From positions 3,969,001 to 4,033,000 of the forward strand of contig NZ_CP033433.1 in NCBI RefSeq assembly GCF_003713065.1: a stretch of 64,000 bases of DNA, written 5' to 3'. Below, piece after piece: positions 34,217 through 43,400 of this stretch. Position 1 is the first letter of the stretch. Each line of letters starts with the position of its first letter. This DNA is from Cohnella candidum. Lineage in GTDB: Bacteria > Bacillota > Bacilli > Paenibacillales > Paenibacillaceae. The notes beneath the pieces are model-generated. The model ran no database searches. It was not told the DNA's origin and worked only from the letters and a program-made list of their open reading frames with translations. The position numbers and the translations under genes are program-made.

Positions 34217-35325
34217 GAGCTTGCCCCCTTGCCTTTGACCATCTTCTTGAATCCCGTAACCGCCAGCGCAATTGCCGGCAACACGAGAAACAGAGGGACC
34301 CAAAACTGATAGGGAAGCGGCTTCTCGGCGACTTCGAGATGCGCGCTGAACCCTCTGACCATCGTCATGCCCATGAACAGGGCGGCGATCGCGACCGGAT
34401 AGGCGATCTTCTTCTCGCTTTTCGCGCCGGTGAGCTGCCGGATCAAAATGACGGCGGAGAACAGATGGAAGGAAAGCTTCACGAACGCGTTCACCATCAT
34501 GTAAATGACGCCCAGCGCATCGAGATTCTCCAGGAAGTCGGCCACGCTGGGCAGCTTCAGCAGCGCGAACGACGGATACATCATTTGCTTGAACGTCCAT
34601 TCTCCCAGACCGGAGATGGCGAGGACGTCCACGAAGGAAATGAGAATCCCGGAACACAGCGTCGCTGCGAGAACCACGCGGCTGCACCCCGTGCCTTTGC
34701 CATTGCCTTTGACGTAGGACCAAATTAACGCGAACGAGATGCTCTCCCCGAAGGTTTGCGTAATCCCGAGCGGCCACACGGCCCCCATCACCGGCCCCCA
34801 TCCCTCCGCCATGAAGGGTTTCAACAGATGCAGGTTCAAACTTCCCGAAGCGCCGAGCATCAAAGCTTCCAATGTCACGAATAGAAGCATGATGGGAAAC
34901 AAAATGCTGCAGACCCGTGCCAGTACCTCGATCCCGCCGGTCAGCACGTACACCACGATCATCATGAAAGTGACCGCGATGGCCCAATCCGGAGTCCCCG
35001 GCAAGATGCTGATCGGAAACAGGAAACGAATATCGCCGACGATCCTCCCCGCGTCGTAAATGAACAGGATCGGATACAGCCAAGCCACGAAGGTTCCCAG
35101 CCATTTGCCGAACAAGGACGGATACCACTCCGCCAGCCCCAGGCCCCCGTTTAATCTATGAATCGCCAAATAAACGGTCATGATCGCGAGACCCAGCAGA
35201 GTGGAAACCAGCACGGAAATCCAAGCATCCCTTCCGGCGCCGGACGCGAATCCGAAAATGACGGTGGTTCCGAGCTGGAACAACACCATGAGCGAAAACA
35301 GCTGATAGGGGGAAATCCGGACCAT
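34213..35325 (-). CDS. GerB-type spore germination permease
   Basis: Membrane B-subunit, 370 residues with about ten helices, starting MVRISPYQLFSLMVLFQLGT like other GerAB/GerKB proteins. It begins 4 bp past the gerC stop. With GerC and GerA of operon 2 it forms a second receptor. Order here is gerA-gerC-gerB-small protein, whereas operon 1 has the small protein between gerC and gerB. Confidence 0.92.
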   Translation of the reverse strand: MVRISPYQLFSLMVLFQLGTTVIFGFASGAGRDAWISVLVSTLLGLAIMTVYLAIHRLNGGLGLAEWYPSLFGKWLGTFVAWLYPILFIYDAGRIVGDIRFLFPISILPGTPDWAIAVTFMMIVVYVLTGGIEVLARVCSILFPIMLLFVTLEALMLGASGSLNLHLLKPFMAEGWGPVMGAVWPLGITQTFGESISFALIWSYVKGNGKGTGCSRVVLAATLCSGILISFVDVLAISGLGEWTFKQMMYPSFALLKLPSVADFLENLDALGVIYMMVNAFVKLSFHLFSAVILIRQLTGAKSEKKIAYPVAIAALFMGMTMVRGFSAHLEVAEKPLPYQFWVPLFLVLPAIALAVTGFKKMVKGKGASS

Positions 35326-35329
35326 CCGA

Positions 35330-36508
35330 TCACTCCTCGACGCGAATCACCCGGTTGGTCAAGCCGGTACGGAGCACGTTCACGTGAATCTCGACCGAGA
35401 TCACCGTTTTCGGGAACATATCGGGCCAGCGGGAGCGGAACTCCCGCTTCCACTTCTTCGGGTCCTGCCGGTACAGCGACTGCCCGAATCCGAAAATATC
35501 GCTTTTGTACTCCTGCTGTACTTTCCGGCTGGCTTCCTGGATCCGTTCTTCGATGTCTTCCTTCATCAAGCCCTGGACGTAATTCACGTTGCGGGATTTG
35601 TTCAAATCGATCGAAGAGGTATTCTCGTAGATGTTCTCGTCGATGTTGATCACCAGCCGGACGAATAAGCGGTCATCGCGCACGGACAGGCGGCGTTTCA
35701 CTTTCACGTCCTCCAGCTCCGCGCTGATCTTGCCGGCTCCCGCGGATTTCGGCACTTCGATCGTAATGACGCCTTCCTTTACCCGATTCCTGACCCACAT
35801 GGCGCCTCTGCCTTGTTTGCTGTCCAATTGCCCGACCATACTGCTTCTGCGGAATACGGCGAGCCCTGTCACGGACAGGTTATTCATACCGCTTTTCCCC
35901 GTCTCCGAAGGGACGATCTCCACGATGGGGGTAAAGGGTTCTTCCCCTTCCGAAGTCAGCATGTTCACGAAGTCGATCAGCCGGACTTTCGGAATGAGCT
36001 CCTGCTTCATCTCTTCTTTCAGCACTTCGGACGGAAGCTTCTCGAATTTCGATTTGAAGTTGAGGACGTCCGAAGCCGTCGTTTTCGAGACGACCAGGAA
36101 GCTTTTAAGCTGGGATTGCCGATACCGCTCGAAAAAGTCCAAGTAAGGTTCGATCCCCCGGACAGCCAGCGCTTGGCCGATCACGAGCAGCCGGCTGTGG
36201 GCGAAAAATATTTTGCGCGGCAGTTTCTCCTGCAGGCTGCGGTAAGTGTCCATGATCGTGTCGCCTTCCTCGGAGACGACCCATGCGGCGGACGTTTCGA
36301 TTTTGCTCTCCGAGCCGCTCTGGGCCGATCCGGAACCGATGAGCCGGGGAATGGCGAGCATCAGAGACAACCGGATTTTCCCGTTCTCCGCCACGTCCAG
36401 GCCCGTAGCCGTGACGATCGCGATATCGTTCACTTCTACCCTGCTCCAGCAGCCGTTCAGACAGACAGCGGCCAAGAGAAGGTTCAAGAGGAGGAAAAAT
36501 TTCCGCAT
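35330..36508 (-). CDS. GerC-type spore germination lipoprotein
   Basis: Lipoprotein subunit of receptor 2, about 392 residues. The signal peptide MRKFFLLLNLLLAAVCLNGC ends in a lipobox (LNGC), then CWSRVEVNDIAIVTATGLDV. The C-terminal part has SDIFGFGQSLYRQDPKKW. The ATG at 36508 is preferred over 36514 because it lies 7 bases after AAGGAG. Confidence 0.92.
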   Translation of the reverse strand: MRKFFLLLNLLLAAVCLNGCWSRVEVNDIAIVTATGLDVAENGKIRLSLMLAIPRLIGSGSAQSGSESKIETSAAWVVSEEGDTIMDTYRSLQEKLPRKIFFAHSRLLVIGQALAVRGIEPYLDFFERYRQSQLKSFLVVSKTTASDVLNFKSKFEKLPSEVLKEEMKQELIPKVRLIDFVNMLTSEGEEPFTPIVEIVPSETGKSGMNNLSVTGLAVFRRSSMVGQLDSKQGRGAMWVRNRVKEGVITIEVPKSAGAGKISAELEDVKVKRRLSVRDDRLFVRLVINIDENIYENTSSIDLNKSRNVNYVQGLMKEDIEERIQEASRKVQQEYKSDIFGFGQSLYRQDPKKWKREFRSRWPDMFPKTVISVEIHVNVLRTGLTNRVIRVEE

Positions 36509-36539
36509 GCCCATACTCCTTTTCCGCCTTTCGCTTGCG

Positions 36540-38063
36540 TCACCCTCCCGCGTTTCCTCCCTTGCTTGGGCCGGGCCGCATGCCCGGCTTCATTCTCCGG
36601 CGGTTCACTTTGCCCGTCTGCAAAGGCCGCAGGACCATCGACCACCATGGGGCCCTCACCGCCGTGTCCTTCAATCCGCTCGCATTCGTCGGGGCAAAGG
36701 GCGCTAAATAAGGAACCCCGAAGGAGCGCAGCTTGGCCAGATGGATAAGTACCGCGAGCAATCCGAGCACGAGTCCGTACAATCCGAATGTAGCCGCAAG
36801 AAGCATCATCGGGAATCGAAGGAAACGGATCGCGAGACCCTGGGCATACGCCGGAAAAATGAAAGAAGCGATGCCCGTGAAGGAGACGACGATGACCAGC
36901 ATGGCGGAGACGACGCCTGCTTGGACGGCGGCCTGTCCGATGACCAGCGCTCCGACGATGCTGACCGCTTGACCGACCGGCCGCGGCAGCCGGATCCCGG
37001 CCTCCCGCAATCCCTCGAAGGCCGCCTCCATCAGCAGGGCTTCCACGATGCCGGGGAATGGCACGGCCTCCCGCGAAGAAGCGATGCTGAGCAGGAGGCT
37101 CGTCGGAATCATTTCCTGATGGAACGTTGTGACGGCGATATAAATCGACGGGAAGACGAGCGCGCTGAAAGAAAGCCAAAACCGGAGCAGCCGGGTTGCC
37201 GACGCGACGATATAGTTCTGGTAGTAATCCTCGGTCGCTTGAAGCGTATCGATGAACGTTCCCGGAGCGATCAGCGCGAACGGCGTATTGTCCACGAGGA
37301 TCGCCACCCGTCCTTCGAGGATGCTTCCGGCGACCCTGTCGGGCCGTTCGGTGTTGAGCAGCTGCGGGAAAATGCTGAGCGGATTGTCGCAAATGAGCTC
37401 CTCGATATAGCCGCTTTCCAAGACCGCGTCGATTTCGATGCGGCCGAGCCGATTCCGGACTTCCTTCAGCACCTCCGGCAAGACGACGGAATCCAAATAG
37501 ACGATGGCGAGGGAGCATTGGGATAAGCGCCCCATCTTCATCGTTTCGACCTTCAGATCGGTCGTGCCGAACCTTCTTCGGACGAGCGTGATGTTCACGC
37601 CCAGGTTTTCGGTGAACCCGTCCCTCGGCCCCCGGATGATCGGTTCGGTGGCGGGCTCTTCCACGGCACGCTTGTCCAGCTTCTGCATGCTGACGAGCAG
37701 GATGGACGGCACGCCGTCTACCAGCACCGCCGCTTCCCCCTTGCATACCGATTCGGCGGCGGCCTTGATGTCCGTCTCGTTCTTCACGTGATCGGCATGA
37801 ATCCACACCGACACGTTCGGGGGAGCTCCGGCGGCTTCCGCGAAGATCCGCGCCGAGCCGCCCATCAGCGGCTCAAGCACCTTGGCTTCCAACCGCTTCT
37901 CGTCGACCATGCCTTCGATGAAAACGATGGCCCCGCTTTGTCCTGAAGACAAAGCGAACGTGCGGTAGACGACGTCGGAGCAACGCTCGAATTCTTGCTG
38001 CAGAAGCGCCAGATCCTGCGCAAATTTCCCGCTGGCGACGCTTGCCGGGCCTGGCGTCTTCAC
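36540..38063 (-). CDS. GerA-type spore germination protein
   Basis: A-subunit of receptor 2, 507 residues by the start used here. The GTG at 38063 overlaps the upstream stop (GTGA) and has GGGAGG six bases before it, so it is preferred over an ATG at 38177 that would overlap the upstream gene by 118 bp. The soluble N-terminus has IRGPRDGFTENLGVNITLVR and the membrane part IYIAVTTFHQEMIPTSLLLS and VGQAVSIVGALVIGQAAV, both GerA hallmarks. Confidence 0.93.
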   Translation of the reverse strand: MKTPGPASVASGKFAQDLALLQQEFERCSDVVYRTFALSSGQSGAIVFIEGMVDEKRLEAKVLEPLMGGSARIFAEAAGAPPNVSVWIHADHVKNETDIKAAAESVCKGEAAVLVDGVPSILLVSMQKLDKRAVEEPATEPIIRGPRDGFTENLGVNITLVRRRFGTTDLKVETMKMGRLSQCSLAIVYLDSVVLPEVLKEVRNRLGRIEIDAVLESGYIEELICDNPLSIFPQLLNTERPDRVAGSILEGRVAILVDNTPFALIAPGTFIDTLQATEDYYQNYIVASATRLLRFWLSFSALVFPSIYIAVTTFHQEMIPTSLLLSIASSREAVPFPGIVEALLMEAAFEGLREAGIRLPRPVGQAVSIVGALVIGQAAVQAGVVSAMLVIVVSFTGIASFIFPAYAQGLAIRFLRFPMMLLAATFGLYGLVLGLLAVLIHLAKLRSFGVPYLAPFAPTNASGLKDTAVRAPWWSMVLRPLQTGKVNRRRMKPGMRPGPSKGGNAGG

Positions 38064-38644
38064 CACGCTCCTCCCGGCGTCGACGTCCTTTGCAAGTACG
38101 CGAACAAGTTCGTGAGGGTGACGGAAATCACCGCGATGACCACGTAGAATCCGAACAGATAAACGAAATTCATCCATTCGAACAGGTAGAACATATCGAT
38201 GAGCGATAACAACGGTTTAACGACGAAAGCGAATATCGCGCATAGCACGATCAAGCTTAGATAAACATTGACGCCGCGTTTCATCGCCCACTGGTAGACC
38301 AGCATGAAGCATACGGGAACAAGGGCCGCATCCAGGGCAATATTAACCGGGATAAACGGGAGCACCTTGTAGGGGTACTCCCACCATCCCCGCATCACGC
38401 CCAAATGGTCGGTATAACTGAATACCATGTGAACGCACAATCCGAAGAAACCGAGTCGGAAGGCTTGGGACTTATCGAGCTTAATGAAAAGCACGGCAAG
38501 CGGTACAAGCAGCAGCATCAAACAAGTCCAAAAATACGGACTCGTATAATTGGAGTAATCGTTCCAGTAATCGGTGATGCCGTTGGACACCGATTGGTTC
38601 GCCTGACGGATCCGCTCGACCGCCTGCTGCTGCTCGCTTGTCAT
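38060..38644 (-). CDS. CBO0543-family membrane protein
   Basis: Integral membrane protein of 194 residues with about five helices. It resembles the CBO0543 family, small membrane proteins found near ger operons and in other sites of spore-formers, of unknown function. The ATG follows GAAGGGG. The GTG of gerA overlaps its stop, so it belongs to operon 2. Confidence 0.65.
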   Translation of the reverse strand: MTSEQQQAVERIRQANQSVSNGITDYWNDYSNYTSPYFWTCLMLLLVPLAVLFIKLDKSQAFRLGFFGLCVHMVFSYTDHLGVMRGWWEYPYKVLPFIPVNIALDAALVPVCFMLVYQWAMKRGVNVYLSLIVLCAIFAFVVKPLLSLIDMFYLFEWMNFVYLFGFYVVIAVISVTLTNLFAYLQRTSTPGGAW

Positions 38645-38719
38645 GCAAAGTGCCCCTTCCGATCCAAACATATGGTTAGTTTCTCCAGTCGGGTTTCGAA
38701 AATACGACGACGACGCGTT

Positions 38720-39280
38720 TTAGGAAATCGGGTCGAAGTCTTTTCGTTTGCTTAGCCAATGGGTGATCACATAAATCAAGAATTGGATCGGCAACGAATA
38801 ATACCGCTGCCAATGGTTGCGCGTGTAGATTTCCAACCATTCGAATATCGGTTCTCCTATGTATGAGGTGACCAGGGCAAACAATAGACCTTTCACGATC
38901 GGATGGAGCGTAGGTCGGACTTGAATCAAGAACATGACGAAAATCGGCATCAACGTGAGATCCCATGGAAAATAGGTGGGAAGCACGGGGATGAGATTGA
39001 ATCGGTAATGCCACAATCCGAACTGGTCGCCCATGACGTCGAGAACGAGCGAGATCACCATGACGAACATACCGCTGTAGAGCAGACGGTCCGTGCTTTC
39101 TTTTTTCCTGTACATCACCCAGATCACCCAAGGAATGACCGAGAGAGCGAGCGCGAGCCACCACAGCCGGGAGAAAAGCACGTGATGAACCCAGAATTGG
39201 ATCTTTTGCCGGATCAATTCATGGATTTGGTGCGTATTCTCATCGATGAACGCGATTTCTTTTTCTTTGTCCATGCGCAT
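38720..39280 (-). CDS. CBO0543-family membrane protein
   Basis: Second member of the same family, 186 residues and about five helices. Shared features with the downstream paralogue include a pattern of tryptophans and a helix-rich membrane core (GLWHYRFNLIPVLPTYFPWD). It lies 75 bp ahead of the other and likely opens germination operon 2. The ATG at 39280 follows AAGGGAACC. Confidence 0.65.
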   Translation of the reverse strand: MRMDKEKEIAFIDENTHQIHELIRQKIQFWVHHVLFSRLWWLALALSVIPWVIWVMYRKKESTDRLLYSGMFVMVISLVLDVMGDQFGLWHYRFNLIPVLPTYFPWDLTLMPIFVMFLIQVRPTLHPIVKGLLFALVTSYIGEPIFEWLEIYTRNHWQRYYSLPIQFLIYVITHWLSKRKDFDPIS

Positions 39281-39388
39281 CCGGTTCCCTTCATGAACTA
39301 TAAGGGTTATTGTTGCCCTTCCCGACCGGCGATAGACGGCTAATGGCAACGAAAAAGGAGTCCGAACCGCCATCGGTTCGAACTCCTC

Positions 39389-39754
39389 TCATTCTCCTTG
39401 CTTCCGGGCCCGGTGCCGGACGCCCCATTCGTACATGATGTCGAAAATCGGCTCCAGCGTTCGTCCGTAATCCGTCATTCGGTATTCCACTCTCGGCGGC
39501 ATTTCCGGAAACACGGTGCGTTCGACGAGTCCGTCCTGCTCCAGTTCCTTGAGTTGCTGCGTCAGCATCTTCTGCGAGACTCCCGGAATCAGCCGGCGAA
39601 GCTCGTTGTACCGCCTTCCGCCTTCCTGCAGGTGCCAGAGGATGAGCATTTTCCATCTCCCGCCGATGGCCTGAATGGTCTCGTTCACGTGGATGTAGCA
39701 ATCGATGTCTTCCTCGTTGTAAGCCGGATCCGCCCTCAAAGAATCCAAAAACAT
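39389..39754 (-). CDS. HxlR-family transcriptional regulator
   Basis: Winged-helix repressor of the HxlR family, 121 residues. Hallmarks are IGGRWKMLILWHLQEGGRRY, NELRRLIPGVSQKMLTQQL (recognition helix), LKELEQDGLVERTVFPEMPP (wing) and YRMTDYGRTLEPI. It is divergent from an SDR gene it probably controls. The long open frame through the SDR region on this strand is a shadow, not part of it. Confidence 0.9.
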   Translation of the reverse strand: MFLDSLRADPAYNEEDIDCYIHVNETIQAIGGRWKMLILWHLQEGGRRYNELRRLIPGVSQKMLTQQLKELEQDGLVERTVFPEMPPRVEYRMTDYGRTLEPIFDIMYEWGVRHRARKQGE

Positions 39755-39788
39755 CGGCAAGCCGCCCCCTTCCGCAATTCCTACTTCG

Positions 39789-39815
39789 AGGTAACTATCC
39801 GAAAATAAAGTGCCT
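39789..39815. promoter_or_regulatory. Candidate HxlR operator
   Basis: The sequence AGGTAACT ... AGTGCCTT, arms 12 bp apart, forms an imperfect dyad between the divergent HxlR and SDR genes. This spacing and the AT-rich centre match other HxlR operators. Confidence 0.5.
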
Positions 39816-39877
39816 TCTGTTCTGTCGTCCCCTTCCGTATTATGCTGGACGCATCCAATCGGAAAGGGAGTATGAAA

Positions 39878-40621
39878 ATGATTCAACGATTTGCAGGCAA
39901 AGTCGTCCTCGTCACCGGAGCTTCCCGCGGCATCGGCCGCACGATCGCGGAGCGTTTCGCCCGGGAAGGAGCGAAGGTCGTCCTCAATTATTCGCAAAAC
40001 GGCCGGCTGGCCGAGGACGCTGCCGCCGAGATCCGAGCCGCCGGAGGCGAAGCCGTCGCCCTGCAAGCGGACATCAGCCGCCCGGCGGAAGTGGAGCGGC
40101 TGTTCCGCGAAACGTCGGAAGCGTTCGGCGGCCTCGATATTCTGGTGAATAACGCAGGTATCATGATGACCAAGCCGATCGCCGAATTCACCGAGGAAGA
40201 CTTCGACCGGATATTCGCCGTAAACGTGAAAGGAACCTTTTTCGCCATCCAGCAGGCGGCCCGCCACATGAACCGTAACGGCCGCATCATCAACTTCTCG
40301 ACGTCCGTGACGGGATCGATGTTCCCGGGCTACAGCGCTTATGCGGGAACCAAAGGCGCCGTCGAGCAATTCACGAGGCAGCTCGCCAAGGAGCTCGGAC
40401 CGAAGGGCATCACGATTAACGCCGTCGCTCCGGGACCGGTCAACACGGAATTGTTTTTGGAAGGGAAATCGGAAGCGCAGGTTCAAGCCATCGTCAACAT
40501 GAACTCCTTCGGCAGGCTGGGCGAGACGGACGATATCGTCGGCACCGTGCTTTTCCTCGCGGGAGAAGAAGCCGGGTGGATGACCGGCCAGACGCTGCGC
40601 GTGAACGGCGGTTACGTCTGA
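39878..40621 (+). CDS. SDR family oxidoreductase (FabG-like)
   Basis: Short-chain dehydrogenase/reductase of 247 residues. Cofactor motif VTGASRGIG at about 12-20, NNAG near residue 88, the catalytic S/Y/K as STS, YSAYAGTKG and NAVAPGPVNT. It probably reduces a keto group with NADPH. ATG 39878 lies 7 bases past AAGGGAG. Confidence 0.9.
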   Translation: MIQRFAGKVVLVTGASRGIGRTIAERFAREGAKVVLNYSQNGRLAEDAAAEIRAAGGEAVALQADISRPAEVERLFRETSEAFGGLDILVNNAGIMMTKPIAEFTEEDFDRIFAVNVKGTFFAIQQAARHMNRNGRIINFSTSVTGSMFPGYSAYAGTKGAVEQFTRQLAKELGPKGITINAVAPGPVNTELFLEGKSEAQVQAIVNMNSFGRLGETDDIVGTVLFLAGEEAGWMTGQTLRVNGGYV

Positions 40622-40625
40622 CGTT

Positions 40626-41687
40626 CTAGGACGTGGCCTTGATCTGCTTGCTTCTGAGCTGGCCGCAGGCAGCGTCGATGTCCGTGCCATGCTCCAAACG
40701 GACGCTGACGCTGACGCCTTGTTTCTTCAAGGCGTCATAGAAATCGGTGATGGCTTCCTGCGTGCTCCGTTGATACTGGCTGTGCTCATCCACGGGGTTG
40801 TACGGAATGAGGTTCACGTTCACGAGCGGACGGCGGTCGCCGATCAGCTCCGCCAGCTCCAGGGCAATCTCGCGGCGGTCGTTGACGTCCTTCAGCAGAA
40901 TGTACTCCAACGTGATTCTGCGGCGGGTCCGCTCGAGGTAATAGTCGATCGCTTCCATGAGCTTCGCGATCGGGATTGCCCGGTTGATTTTCATGATCCG
41001 CGTCCGAAGCTCGTCGTTCGGGGCATGCAGGGAGACGGCCAGGTTCACGCCCGGATCCTCGTCGGCGAATCGTTTGATTTTATCCGCCAGTCCGCTTGTG
41101 GAAACGGTGATATGCCGCGGTCCGATGGCGAGCCCCTTCGGGTCTTTGACGATCGCGAGGAAATCCTGCAGGTTGGCGTAGTTGTCGAACGGTTCGCCGA
41201 TGCCCATCACGACGATGTGACTGACCTTCTCGCCTTTGCCCGCCCGGTCCAGGTAGAGCTGGACCTTCATGATTTGCTCGGCGATTTCCCCGGCCGACAG
41301 GTCGCGGCTCTTCGCGAGCAGTCCGCTGGCGCAGAAGCTGCAGCCGATATTGCAGCCGACCTGCGTCGTGACGCATACCGAAAGGCCGAATTTGTGCCGC
41401 ATCAGAACGGTTTCGATCAGGTTCCCGTCCTGCAGGCGGAACAGGAATTTCACCGTGCCGTCCACCGACTCCTGCTTCGTGTGCTCGGTTAACGTTTCAA
41501 TTGCGAAATGGTCCTCCAGCAGCCGAACACACTCGGCGTTCACGTCCGACATGCCGGAAAAGGCCGCCACGCGTTTCCGGTACAACCCTTCCCACACCTG
41601 CGTCGCACGGGACTTCTTATGTCCACGCTCGCCCAGCCATTCGGCCAGCCGCTCCGCCGTTAACCCGTATATGGATTGCTTGTTCAT
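40626..41687 (-). CDS. rlmN: Dual-specificity rRNA/tRNA adenine-C2 methyltransferase
   Basis: Radical-SAM methyltransferase of 353 residues that modifies A2503 of 23S rRNA and A37 of some tRNAs. The radical-SAM cluster is CNIGCSFC (C112, C116, C119). The second catalytic Cys is C341 in [24 protein letters not shown] and [13 protein letters not shown] are shared with RlmN. I prefer RlmN to Cfr because of [19 protein letters not shown]; Cfr differs here. It stands between the SDR gene and the lysine permease. Confidence 0.88.
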   Translation of the reverse strand: MNKQSIYGLTAERLAEWLGERGHKKSRATQVWEGLYRKRVAAFSGMSDVNAECVRLLEDHFAIETLTEHTKQESVDGTVKFLFRLQDGNLIETVLMRHKFGLSVCVTTQVGCNIGCSFCASGLLAKSRDLSAGEIAEQIMKVQLYLDRAGKGEKVSHIVVMGIGEPFDNYANLQDFLAIVKDPKGLAIGPRHITVSTSGLADKIKRFADEDPGVNLAVSLHAPNDELRTRIMKINRAIPIAKLMEAIDYYLERTRRRITLEYILLKDVNDRREIALELAELIGDRRPLVNVNLIPYNPVDEHSQYQRSTQEAITDFYDALKKQGVSVSVRLEHGTDIDAACGQLRSKQIKATS

Positions 41688-41764
41688 TCGTAATCCTCTC
41701 TTCGAAAAAACCTTGATCTATAGATTATACCATTTACCGCGCCGGCGATGAATTCTCGTGAATG

Positions 41765-41800
41765 TAAAAACAGGGGTGCCCAGCCTTGGGCACCCCTGTT
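41765..41800 (-). terminator. Terminator of the permease gene
   Basis: Perfect stem ACAGGGGTGCCCA / TGGGCACCCCTGT with loop of 4, followed on the minus strand by TTTTTAC. Confidence 0.9.
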
Positions 41801-43245
41801 CAATCGCGGAATCGGCAGTCTTGAAGCCGAATCATCCGCGTGTTGTATTTGAGCTTGTAGCCCAGATACATGAGCAGAAAAAGCGGAAGCCCGACGTACG
41901 TGGCGGCGACGCCGGCCCAATCGACGTTCGCGCCGAACAGCGGGTATCCCTGGCCGATCATGACGAAGAAGCAGATGACGAAAGCGACGATCGGCCCGAA
42001 TGGAAACCACCGCGCCCGGTACGGCAGCTCGTCCAACTGGTGTCCCTGCGCGACGAACGCCCGACGGAACCGGTAGTGGCTGATCGCGATGCCAAGCCAA
42101 GCGAGGAACCCGCACATGCCGGATGCGTTCAGCAGCCACACGTAAACGACGCCTGCTCCGTACAGCGAAGCGAGAAACGCCAGCAAGCCGACCGCGGCCG
42201 TTAAAGCCAAGGACGCGGACGGAATGCCTCGGCGATTGAGCCGCGACAACCAGGACGGCGCCTTGCCTTCCTTCGCCATAACCCACAGCATGCGGGTGGA
42301 CGCGTACATGCCCGACGTGCCGGCCGACAACACGGAAGTCAAGATGATCGCGTTCATCAGGGAAGCCGCGAAAGCGAAGCCGGCCTTCTCGAAGACGATC
42401 GTGAAAGGGCTGACCGCGATGTTTTCGACGCCGGATTGCAGCAGCAGCGGGTCACGGTACGAGATCAATGCCCCGATCACGAGGATGGACAGCAGGTAAA
42501 AGATGAGGATGCGCCAGAAGATTTGCTTGATCGCCTTCGGCACGTTTTTCGCCGGATCCTCGCTCTCCACGGCGGCGACGCCGATCAGCTCCGTTCCCTG
42601 GAACGAGAAGCCCGCGGTCATGAACACGCCGAACACGGCCAGGAAGCCGCCCGCGAACGGCGAGTCGCCTTCCGTGAACAGTGAGAAGCCCCTAGCGCCT
42701 CCCCTCAGAATGCCGACGATCATCAGAAGCCCGATCACGATGAAGACGATCACCGTTACGACCTTGATGAGCGAAAACCAAAACTCCGACTCCCCGTATG
42801 CCCGGACGGACATGTAGTTGATGCCCGCCATAATGATGAGAAACAGCGCGCTCCACAGCCAGTCGGAAGAGCCGGGCAGCCAGTATTTGATGATGAGGTT
42901 CGCCGCCGAAATTTCCGCCGCGATCGTGATCGCCCAGTTGAACCAGTAATTCCATCCCAACGCGAACCCGAGCGCGGGATCGACGAAACGGGTCGCGTAC
43001 GTGCTGAACGAACCCGACAAAGGCATGTATGCCGCCATTTCGCCCAAGCTCGTCATGAGAAAATACACCATGAACCCGATCGCCCCGTAGGCCAAGAGAG
43101 CGCCGCCCGGTCCCGCCGAGTGAATGGCGCCCCCGCTTGCGACGAACAGCCCCGTTCCGATGGAGCCGCCGATGGCGATCATCGTCATGTGGCGGGCCTT
43201 CAGCCCGCGGACGAGCTGTTTCCGGTTGCTCGAGCCCTCGCTCAT
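41800..43245 (-). CDS. lysP: Lysine permease-like amino acid transporter
   Basis: Twelve-helix APC-superfamily permease of 481 residues very like E. coli LysP. Almost identical stretches include LKARHMTMIAIGGSIGTGLF, GFSFQGTELIGVAAVESEDP and SAGTSGMYASTRMLWVMA. Lysine specificity is inferred from this likeness only. The ATG at 43245 is chosen for spacing from GGAGG. Its upstream 150 bp, shared with the divergent GTPase gene, is too short for a lysine riboswitch. Confidence 0.85.
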   Translation of the reverse strand: MSEGSSNRKQLVRGLKARHMTMIAIGGSIGTGLFVASGGAIHSAGPGGALLAYGAIGFMVYFLMTSLGEMAAYMPLSGSFSTYATRFVDPALGFALGWNYWFNWAITIAAEISAANLIIKYWLPGSSDWLWSALFLIIMAGINYMSVRAYGESEFWFSLIKVVTVIVFIVIGLLMIVGILRGGARGFSLFTEGDSPFAGGFLAVFGVFMTAGFSFQGTELIGVAAVESEDPAKNVPKAIKQIFWRILIFYLLSILVIGALISYRDPLLLQSGVENIAVSPFTIVFEKAGFAFAASLMNAIILTSVLSAGTSGMYASTRMLWVMAKEGKAPSWLSRLNRRGIPSASLALTAAVGLLAFLASLYGAGVVYVWLLNASGMCGFLAWLGIAISHYRFRRAFVAQGHQLDELPYRARWFPFGPIVAFVICFFVMIGQGYPLFGANVDWAGVAATYVGLPLFLLMYLGYKLKYNTRMIRLQDCRFRD

Positions 43246-43283
43246 CGGCATGCCCTCCGCGTTGAATGAATCGATCTAAGGTC

Positions 43284-43297
43284 GTACTTGGAAGTAC
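43284..43297. promoter_or_regulatory. Palindrome between lysP and the GTPase gene
   Basis: GTACTT-GG-AAGTAC inverted repeat of unknown role, 40 bp from the permease ATG; a possible operator. Confidence 0.35.
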
Positions 43298-43355
43298 TGG
43301 GACTATTGTGAGCGTTCATGCCCATTTCATGCATGTCGGCGGGATTCCGGCCATG

Positions 43356-43375
43356 TGCTATACTTAACACGTGTT
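43356..43375 (+). promoter_or_regulatory. Extended -10 promoter and ACACGTGT-type palindrome
   Basis: TGCTATACT (43356-43364) has the TGnTATAnT extended -10 form. The 10-bp palindrome AACACGTGTT (43366-43375) sits at the expected start point; the GTPase ATG is 25 bp further. Confidence 0.5.
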
Positions 43376-43400
43376 CACAAGAAACGAAGGGGAAGCACTC

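Noticed and set aside
39389..40690. A 433-residue minus-strand frame that includes the HxlR gene
   Set aside because: Only its last 121 residues are HxlR; the rest is the shadow of the SDR gene on the other strand.
40626..41687. Possible Cfr antibiotic-resistance methyltransferase
   Set aside because: The N-terminal region and [19 protein letters not shown] match RlmN; Cfr-specific features were not seen.
43252..43400. Lysine riboswitch ahead of lysP
   Set aside because: Only about 155 bp between divergent genes and no lysine-box core; a full L-box needs about 170 bp or more.
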